Shown here: positions 57,706 to 64,000 of the stretch, in pieces
Layout: each line of letters starts with the position of its first letter
How positions within the stretch are numbered: position 1 is the first letter of the stretch
Assembly: GCA_902553555.1 (NCBI GenBank)
Contig: CACDLE010000002.1
Coordinates: 1-64,000 of the forward strand
Origin: an uncultured Pelagibacteraceae bacterium
GTDB lineage: Bacteria; Pseudomonadota; Alphaproteobacteria; Pelagibacterales; Pelagibacteraceae
Direction: 5' to 3'
Length of the DNA: 64,000 nucleotides
Translations under genes and position numbers: made by a program
Notes under the pieces: generated by a model
Databases searched by the model: none
The model's input: only the letters and a program-made list of their open reading frames with translations
What the model was told of the DNA's origin: nothing

Positions 57706-59265
57706 TTGAGAAATATCCTACAATTATTGTCTAGAAATGAGTCAAAACTAAAATATATTGTAGTTTTATTTTCTTTTTATTGTGCAATTATCGTTGGTCA
57801 ATCATGGGACGAGGGGTATTACAAAATTATAGGAAAAATTAATTTAGATTATCTTTTGTCTTTTGGATCTATTAATGAAGAATTTTACGGTAAGTATAGA
57901 TATTCAACTATCTACTGGACCTTCTCAAGTTTATTAAGTCAATTTTTTCCTAAAGAATATAACGTAGAAGCTCATCATATAATTAATACAGTTTTTGGTT
58001 TATTCTCTATACTTGGATTATACAAAATTGTTAAAAAACTTTTTAACAAAAATATCGGAAAAATTTCATGTGTTTTTTTGTTTTTTACTCCAACTTTTTT
58101 CGGACATTTAGCTATTAATAGTAAAGATACGATAATGGCGTCGGTACATTTATGGATTTCCTATTATTTAATTAAATACATATTTAAGAATTTAAATTTT
58201 AAAAAAAGATTGTCTTTAATACTAAAAGTCTCTTTATTATCAGCTATTGGTACTGGGATACAATTGGTTTTTTTAGGATCAATGTTACCTTTTTTTTTAT
58301 TTTTTTTAATTGCTTGTCTTTATTTCGGTAAGTTCAAAAAGGATCTTTATATAGACATTATATTATATCTTATTATTTTTTATTTAATTTTAATTCTTTT
58401 CTGGGTTGATGTGCATAGTAATATATTTGTTCTACCTTATGAATTTTTTTTAAATGCCATGAGTTTAGAGACTGGTTGGCCATTTAATCTGTATAATGGA
58501 AAATATTTTTTTTCTAACACCGCACCGATTAATTATATTTTATCAAATTTATATTATAAATTACCCGAGTTTACCTTATACTTATACCTTATAGCTATAC
58601 CTATTATGATTATTAAAAGAAATGAGCTAAAAAGCTATTTCAGTTTTTTTAAATTTAAAATATTTTTAGTAATTTCAATTTTAATTTACCCTAATATCAT
58701 AATGCTATTTATACCTTATGCTATATATGATGGTCTTAGACTTTTTTTATGGTTTATTCCCTACCTGACAATAATTCCTTCGATATGTTTGTATTTTTTA
58801 TACAAAAATCAGAAAAAAATCATTTTTAATATTCATATTTATCTAATTTCAATATTATTTTTATATCATTTAATTATATTTTTTTCTATTACACCATATC
58901 AATATACGTACCTAAATATTTTAAGTGGAAAAAAAATCGAACAGTATAAAAAGTTTGAAAATGATTATTGGTCTACCAGCTTAAAAGAACTTATATTGAA
59001 CTCTAATTTAGATCAAAAAAAGACAATTAAATTTTCTTCTTGTGGGATAAACCATCGAATAGCTATCAAATACATGAGCAAAAAATATCCAAAAGCTCTA
59101 TACACTGAATTAAATAAAGCAGATTATCTTATATTAACTAATAGAACACTATATTCTGATAAAAAAAAAGAAATTACAAATTGTTTTGATGAATTCACAT
59201 TTAAGAATATAAGTGCAGTATCGAGAAATGGAAATATTTTATCAGCGATAAAAAAAATTGAATAA
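57706..59265 (+). CDS. GT-C-type membrane glycosyltransferase (GT39/ArnT-like)
   Basis: A 519-residue protein with about ten or more membrane segments and a short soluble C-terminus. The first periplasmic loop has the SWDEGYY motif (Asp-Glu), where GT39/ArnT-like enzymes hold their catalytic acid, and a later NSKDTIMASVHLW segment fits the second conserved region. Such enzymes transfer a sugar from a polyprenyl-phosphate donor to a lipid or protein on the outer face. The TTG start follows directly after the preceding stop; no ATG lies near. The 3' end overlaps glf (TAATG). Confidence 0.72.
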   Translation: MRNILQLLSRNESKLKYIVVLFSFYCAIIVGQSWDEGYYKIIGKINLDYLLSFGSINEEFYGKYRYSTIYWTFSSLLSQFFPKEYNVEAHHIINTVFGLFSILGLYKIVKKLFNKNIGKISCVFLFFTPTFFGHLAINSKDTIMASVHLWISYYLIKYIFKNLNFKKRLSLILKVSLLSAIGTGIQLVFLGSMLPFFLFFLIACLYFGKFKKDLYIDIILYLIIFYLILILFWVDVHSNIFVLPYEFFLNAMSLETGWPFNLYNGKYFFSNTAPINYILSNLYYKLPEFTLYLYLIAIPIMIIKRNELKSYFSFFKFKIFLVISILIYPNIIMLFIPYAIYDGLRLFLWFIPYLTIIPSICLYFLYKNQKKIIFNIHIYLISILFLYHLIIFFSITPYQYTYLNILSGKKIEQYKKFENDYWSTSLKELILNSNLDQKKTIKFSSCGINHRIAIKYMSKKYPKALYTELNKADYLILTNRTLYSDKKKEITNCFDEFTFKNISAVSRNGNILSAIKKIE

Positions 59266-60401
59266 TGAATATTAAAAAGATTAAAAATAAAAGACCAGAC
59301 CTTTTAATTGTTGGCGCTGGTCCTGTTGGCTGTGTAATTGCAGAACGAGCAGCAAAAATAAAAAAATGGACTTCATTAGTAATTGATAAAAGAAATCATA
59401 TAGCTGGCAATTGTTACGATGAAGAAAATAAATGGGGAATTAGAGTGCATAAATACGGGCCTCATTACATGAGATTTAAAAAAAGAAAAATTTTTAATTA
59501 TGTAAGTAAATTTACAAAATGGATTAAAGGTAATTATATAGTTAAGACAAATATCAAGGGCAAATTATATCCCATTCCAATAAATCTAACAACGATTGAA
59601 AAATTTTTTAAAAAAAAATTTAAAAATCCAAATGAAGCAAAAAAATTTATCAATGATTTAAAAATAAAAAAGAAAAAAATTCAAAACAGTGAGGACTTCA
59701 TTTTAGCTAATTTAGGTAAAGAAATTTATGAAAATTTTTACAAAAATTACACTATTAAACAATGGGGTATACACCCAAAAAATTTAAATAAAAGTGTTGT
59801 TGGCAGATTGCCAATTAGATATAACCGCGACCCATATTATGTAAACCAAAAATTAAAAGTTATGCCCAAAAAAGGATACACAAATTTATTTAAAAATATG
59901 TTAAGCGATCAAAAAATTGAAATTTGTTTGAACACTTCTTATGAATTGTTAAAAAAAAAAATTCGACCAAAAGTTGCAACAATATACACTGGCCCTCCAG
60001 ATGTTTTTTTCAATTTTAAATACGGTAAGTTAGATTGGAGATCACTTGAGTTTAAATTCAACACTTTGAAGAGAAATAAAATTCAGGAATGTGTTCAAAT
60101 TAATTTCCCCAATGACTATAAATATACCAGAAAAGTTGAAATAAAACATGTTACAAAACAAAAATCAAAATATTCAACGGTCTCTTATGAGTTTCCAAAG
60201 TCCTCTGGTGATCCATACTATCCAATCAATAACAAAAAAAACATTAAATTATTTGCTAAATACAAATCTCTAATAAAAAAATTAGAAAAAAAAAATATCT
60301 ATTTTGAAGGTAGACTGGCAAATTATAAATACCTAAATATGGATGAGGTTATTGAATGTGCTCTTAAACTTTTCAAAAAACTTAAACTAAAATATAAATA
60401 A
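59265..60401 (+). CDS. glf: UDP-galactopyranose mutase
   Basis: Flavoenzyme converting UDP-galactopyranose to UDP-galactofuranose. The 378-residue protein has the FAD dinucleotide loop LLIVGAGPVGCVIAERAA, RNHIAGNCYDE, KYGPHYMRF (normally GxHxFHT), YTIKQWGIHPKNL and IYTGPPDVFFNFKYGKLDWR, as well as FEGRLANYKYLNMDEV at the end. It lies between the GT-C gene and galE, so the glycan made here probably contains Galf. The coding sequence contains a run of 11 A (59951-59961). Confidence 0.93.
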   Translation: MNIKKIKNKRPDLLIVGAGPVGCVIAERAAKIKKWTSLVIDKRNHIAGNCYDEENKWGIRVHKYGPHYMRFKKRKIFNYVSKFTKWIKGNYIVKTNIKGKLYPIPINLTTIEKFFKKKFKNPNEAKKFINDLKIKKKKIQNSEDFILANLGKEIYENFYKNYTIKQWGIHPKNLNKSVVGRLPIRYNRDPYYVNQKLKVMPKKGYTNLFKNMLSDQKIEICLNTSYELLKKKIRPKVATIYTGPPDVFFNFKYGKLDWRSLEFKFNTLKRNKIQECVQINFPNDYKYTRKVEIKHVTKQKSKYSTVSYEFPKSSGDPYYPINNKKNIKLFAKYKSLIKKLEKKNIYFEGRLANYKYLNMDEVIECALKLFKKLKLKYK

Positions 60402-60403
60402 TT

Positions 60404-61384
60404 ATGAAAAAAATTTTAGTCACAGGTGGTGCAGGTTATATTGGAAGTCATATTGTCGAACAATTAGTAAAACTGAAAAAAAAAGTAATTATCATAGACA
60501 ATCTGTCGACTGGTCATAAAAAACTTATCAACAAAAAAGCTTTATTTTTCAATTGTGATATTAAAAATTTCAAAAAATTAAATAAGATTATAAGTAAATA
60601 TCATTTTGACTCGATCTTCCATCTCGCTGCTTGCTTGAGTGTTGAAGAAGCTGAAAAAAAACCAACCAAATATTATAATAATAATGTAATCGGTACAAAA
60701 AATATAATAAATGTTTGTAAAAAAAACCAAATAAAAAATTTAATTTTCTCTTCAAGTTGCGCCGTTTATAAAGATAAAATTCAACAAGTAAATGAGAAGT
60801 CCAAATTAAAACCTAAAGGAATATATGGTAATTCTAAATTTTTAGCAGAAAAATTAATAATTAAGGAGCTCCACAAAACCAAAATAAAATACGCAATTTT
60901 AAGATATTTTAACGTAGCTGGAGCAAGTGAAAGTGGAAAAATTGGTCAAATTACACGGGGTGACCAATTGTTTAAAAATCTTTCATTGGCCTCCATAAAA
61001 AAGAAGCCAAAAATTTATATTTATGGAAACAATTACAAAACGAAAGATAAAACCTGTGTAAGAGATTACATACATGTTTCAGATATAGCAAAAATACATT
61101 TATTAACGTTATCAAGAATAAAAAAATTAAAAAAATCAATAATATTGAATTGTGGCTATGGAAAAGGGGTTTCTGTTTTAGAGGCTGTAAATGAATTCCA
61201 AAATCAAATAAAAAAAAACATTCTTGTTAAATACAAAAAAAGAAGAAAAGGCGATATGGAAAAAATTATCTCTAATAATTCAAGAATAAAGAATTTCTTA
61301 AAATGGTCTCCACCTAAAAATCCTCTAAGACTTATAGTTAAAAGTTGTATAAATTGGGAAAAAAAAATCTCTAAACAATACTAA
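60404..61384 (+). CDS. galE: UDP-glucose 4-epimerase
   Basis: Short-chain dehydrogenase-type enzyme interconverting UDP-glucose and UDP-galactose; 326 residues. NAD loop VTGGAGYIGSHIVEQL, catalytic YGNSK (Tyr-x3-Lys), FSSSCAVY and LRYFNVAGAS are typical. It is two bases after glf and supplies its substrate. The C-terminus contains KRRKGDMEKI, the conserved sugar-nucleotide contact (RxGD). The 3' end overlaps trkA by 14 bases. Confidence 0.93.
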   Translation: MKKILVTGGAGYIGSHIVEQLVKLKKKVIIIDNLSTGHKKLINKKALFFNCDIKNFKKLNKIISKYHFDSIFHLAACLSVEEAEKKPTKYYNNNVIGTKNIINVCKKNQIKNLIFSSSCAVYKDKIQQVNEKSKLKPKGIYGNSKFLAEKLIIKELHKTKIKYAILRYFNVAGASESGKIGQITRGDQLFKNLSLASIKKKPKIYIYGNNYKTKDKTCVRDYIHVSDIAKIHLLTLSRIKKLKKSIILNCGYGKGVSVLEAVNEFQNQIKKNILVKYKKRRKGDMEKIISNNSRIKNFLKWSPPKNPLRLIVKSCINWEKKISKQY

Positions 61385-62738
61385 AGATATCTTCAATTTC
61401 TTTTAATTGATCTCTTTTCGCTAATAAAACAACCAGATCATCTTTCTCAAAAATAAAATCAGACCTTGGTATTATGACAGCATCTTTCCTTAATATAGCC
61501 CCTATTCTAATATCCTTTGGTAAATTACTTTCTTTAATTTTCTTATTAAGTAGTTCTGATTTTTCTAATACTTTTGCTTCAATAAACTCATATTCACCAT
61601 CTAACAATGAATAAACAGTACCTATTGTTCCCTTGTGAACGTGCTCCATAATTCTTGATACTGTAGTCATTCTTGGATCAACCAAATCATCAATATTTAA
61701 AGAGCTTTGCAATAAACTGTAATTTGACTTATTTACAATAGCAATTGTTCTCTTTTTTTGCCCTGATTTTTCTGCCAAAACACATGCCATAATATTATTT
61801 TCATCATCATTTGTTAAAGCCAATACTGTCTCGGACTCTTCTAAATTTGCCTCTTTTAAAATCTCTTCGTCCAAAGCATCTCCATTAATTACTATAGATG
61901 AAGAAAGTTCAGTTGCTATCTCTTCTGCGCGTAATTTATTTTTTTCAATAATTTTTATTCTTGTGCCTTCAAAATTTTCCTCTAACATTTTTGCTAAATG
62001 AAATCCTATATTACCTCCACCTATAATTAAAATTTTTTTAGATGTTTTTTCCTCATGACCAAAAGCTTTCAAAATTTGATTTAATTGATCACTACTTACA
62101 ACAACATAAACATTGTCACCCTCTAACAATTTATCGTCCTTTTTTAAAAATTGAAACTTACCTTTTCTTACTAACCCAACTATATTCGCTCTAAAATTTG
62201 GATATTTTAATGTAAGGTTTTTAAGTGGGGTATTAATTATTGGGCAAGATTTTTCTATTGCAATCTCCAACATCTTTACTTTATTTTCTGCAAAAGGGAC
62301 ATTATCTAGTGCTCCTGGAGCTTCCAATCTTCTGTATAATGATTTGGCAACTTCTTTTTCGGGAGATATAATTACGTCAATTGGTATATTTGACTTATTG
62401 TAAAGTTTATTCCATTTTCCTTCTAGAAAATCCTTCGTCCTAATTCTCGCTATTTTTTTTGAAATATTAAATAATGAACTAGCTAATTGACAAACAACCA
62501 TGTTTGTTTCATCGTTGCGGGTCACTGCGATTATCATATCAGTATTTTCTGCACCAGCATTTTCTAACACTGATGGCAAAGATGCTCTTCCAACAATTCC
62601 CTTGACGTCCTGTGTGTCATTAATTTTTTTAATATCTTCTGAAGATTGATCAATAACTGTAATTGAGTGGCCTTGAGCAGCTAATTGTTTACTAATAGAG
62701 AAGCCAACTTTTCCAGCTCCACAAATAATAATATTCAT
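61371..62738 (-). CDS. trkA: Trk system potassium uptake protein TrkA
   Basis: NAD-binding regulatory subunit of the Trk K+ channel; 455 residues in two RCK halves. The first Rossmann loop is IICGAGKVGFSISKQLAAQG, the second IIGGGNIGFHLAKMLEEN; each is followed by an RCK_C domain. It is one base after ntrX, the normal alphaproteobacterial order (ntrYX-trkA). No hfq is next to it, and the strand change to galE ends the operon here. Confidence 0.96.
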   Translation of the reverse strand: MNIIICGAGKVGFSISKQLAAQGHSITVIDQSSEDIKKINDTQDVKGIVGRASLPSVLENAGAENTDMIIAVTRNDETNMVVCQLASSLFNISKKIARIRTKDFLEGKWNKLYNKSNIPIDVIISPEKEVAKSLYRRLEAPGALDNVPFAENKVKMLEIAIEKSCPIINTPLKNLTLKYPNFRANIVGLVRKGKFQFLKKDDKLLEGDNVYVVVSSDQLNQILKAFGHEEKTSKKILIIGGGNIGFHLAKMLEENFEGTRIKIIEKNKLRAEEIATELSSSIVINGDALDEEILKEANLEESETVLALTNDDENNIMACVLAEKSGQKKRTIAIVNKSNYSLLQSSLNIDDLVDPRMTTVSRIMEHVHKGTIGTVYSLLDGEYEFIEAKVLEKSELLNKKIKESNLPKDIRIGAILRKDAVIIPRSDFIFEKDDLVVLLAKRDQLKEIEDIFSIV

Positions 62739-62739
62739 C

Positions 62740-64000
62740 CTAATTGATACCTTTTATACCTAGTTCTTTTATTTTACGATGCAAAGCTGAACGCTCCATT
62801 CCGATAAATTCTGCTGTTTTAGAGATATTTCCCTGATTTTTTTTTAATTGTGTTATTAGATATTCTTTTTCAAATTGTTTTCTAGCTTCCTTGAGTGTTG
62901 AAGAAAATGAACTCTTAATATTTAAATTGCTTTCTGTATTACTTTTATTAATCAAAATATCATTAATTAATTTATTTATATTTTCTTTACTTTCGTTCGC
63001 GGAGAGTATAGTAACTCTCTCTATTAAATTTCTTAACTCTCTAACATTTCCAGGCCAATTATAAGTGTACAATTCATCATTTTTAGTATCAATATCAATT
63101 TCTTGAACACCATTTATCTCTGACAGTTTTTTTTTAAAATAATTAATTAATTCTGGAATATCTTCAGTTCTAGCAGTTAAATGATTTAGTTCGATCGGAA
63201 CGACATTTAATCTATGATACAAATCTTCTCTAAAATTACCTGTTGAAATTTCTTCTAACAAATTTTTTGAAGTTGAAGATATGATTCTTATATTAACGTT
63301 TACATCACTTTTTCCATTGATTCTTTTAAATTTTTGGTCAATTAAAACTCTTAATATATTAGCCTGAGTATCCATCGGCATTTCGCTTACTTCATCAATT
63401 AGTAATGTTCCTTTATTTGCTCTATCTAACACTCCAAACGAAATAGTTCCATCTTCAAATTCTTGACCAAATAACTCTTTCTCATAAATATTTTCTTTTA
63501 AAGCAGCTGCATTTATAACAACAAAGGCCTCTTTCCGTCTGTGAGAATGTTTGTGAATTTTTCTCGCAACCAGTTCTTTGCCAGATCCTGTAGGTCCAGT
63601 AATTAAAACTCTACTCTCAGTTCCCGAAAGTTTTTCTATGGTTTTTTTAATTTTTATAATAGATGGGCTGCTTCCTATAAGATCAAAAGAATGGAATAGT
63701 TTATTTTCAATTAAGTCCTTTTCTTTTTTTAAATTTGCCGTTTCTAAAGCTCGATTTACATAATTTAAAAGTTTATCTGTTGAGAAAGATGCACCTTTCT
63801 CAATAAATTCATATGCACCTAATCTAATAGATTCTAAAGCTATTTTAACAGTTGCATGGCCAGATATCATAATAACTGGTACTGAGCTTTTCTTTTGCAT
63901 AATTATTTTTAATAAATCTATTCCGTCTTTATCTGCTTTATCAAGTTTTATATCAATAATCGCTAGATCTGGAATTTTTTTGTTTATTTCTAATACTGCC
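62740..64000 (-). CDS. ntrX: NtrX-type response regulator, 5'-truncated
   Basis: The frame is open to the window edge upstream of the ATG at 63900 and encodes the receiver domain, including the phospho-acceptor Asp in DLAIIDIKL, so the real start is outside. The AAA+ domain has Walker A ITGPTGSGKELVARKIH and Walker B GTLLIDEVSEMP. Between them the GAFTGA loop that contacts sigma-54 is absent (ELFGQEFEDGTISFGVLDRA instead), as in other alphaproteobacterial NtrX. A Fis-type helix-turn-helix ends the protein (ISKTAEFIGMERSALHRK). It is followed by trkA. Confidence 0.93.
   Translation of the reverse strand, partial: AVLEINKKIPDLAIIDIKLDKADKDGIDLLKIIMQKKSSVPVIMISGHATVKIALESIRLGAYEFIEKGASFSTDKLLNYVNRALETANLKKEKDLIENKLFHSFDLIGSSPSIIKIKKTIEKLSGTESRVLITGPTGSGKELVARKIHKHSHRRKEAFVVINAAALKENIYEKELFGQEFEDGTISFGVLDRANKGTLLIDEVSEMPMDTQANILRVLIDQKFKRINGKSDVNVNIRIISSTSKNLLEEISTGNFREDLYHRLNVVPIELNHLTARTEDIPELINYFKKKLSEINGVQEIDIDTKNDELYTYNWPGNVRELRNLIERVTILSANESKENINKLINDILINKSNTESNLNIKSSFSSTLKEARKQFEKEYLITQLKKNQGNISKTAEFIGMERSALHRKIKELGIKGIN

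Noticed and set aside
1-64000. CRISPR arrays, insertion sequences, prophage, rRNA genes
   Set aside because: No regularly spaced repeats, transposase, integrase, phage structural genes or rRNA sequence recognised.

Overview
The window is strongly AT-rich and tightly packed. No gap between genes is longer than about 160 bases. The sequence suggests a streamlined marine alphaproteobacterium of the SAR11 group (Candidatus Pelagibacter or close kin). Support comes from K/N/I-rich proteins, genes that abut or overlap, a direct-repeat LexA box of the alphaproteobacterial type, an alphaproteobacterial gene order (pyrB-pyrC-plsY-topA; ntrX-trkA; tRNA-tuf-tRNA-secE-nusG-rplKAJL-rpoBC) and a TPP riboswitch on a ThiV-type symporter. 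This is inference from content; no rRNA gene lies in the window to confirm it.

Layout. 1-8600: a 5'-truncated lytic transglycosylase, tRNA-Ser, a RarD permease, a riboswitch-controlled Na+ symporter, SOS-controlled umuDC, an ABC substrate-binding protein with its permease, and a MATE exporter. 8587-13358: a six-gene minus-strand operon, gatC-gatA-gatB-O-methyltransferase-trhO-MATE. 13413-20027: a plus-strand run ruvX, pyrB, a pyrC-like gene, plsY, topA, a small exported protein and a RidA-family protein. 20020-25932: ugd, galU, panC, mgtE, lipB and a 23S-type pseudouridine synthase.

25947-54507 is the translation/transcription core, all on the minus strand. The first block is tRNA-Tyr, tRNA-Gly, tuf, tRNA-Trp, secE, nusG, rplK, rplA, rplJ, rplL, rpoB, rpoC. 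The second is a merged str-S10-spc-alpha cluster: rpsL, rpsG, fusA, then rpsJ through rplQ with secY, adk and rpoA. rpmD (L30) is missing from its usual place, and tuf sits before tRNA-Trp/secE instead of after fusA.

54633-64000: rlmB and tRNA-Thr, followed directly by a surface-glycan block (55544-61384) with two glycosyltransferases on one strand and, on the other, a small membrane protein, a GT-C-like membrane enzyme, UDP-galactopyranose mutase and UDP-glucose 4-epimerase. With galU and ugd upstream, the window encodes routes to UDP-Glc, UDP-GlcA, UDP-Gal and UDP-Galf. The window ends with trkA and a truncated ntrX.

I found no CRISPR array, insertion sequence, prophage, origin or rRNA gene, and no convincing intrinsic terminator. 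I did not find a clearly new multi-gene system. The most informative signals are regulatory (riboswitch, LexA box, possible leaderless starts), structural (all six protein-protein convergent pairs overlap at their 3' ends) and a few gene-level oddities (a dihydroorotase-like protein without its HxH metal motif, a permease with a lipobox, NtrX without a GAFTGA loop, loss of dprA and rpmD from conserved positions, and 10-11 A tracts inside genes).
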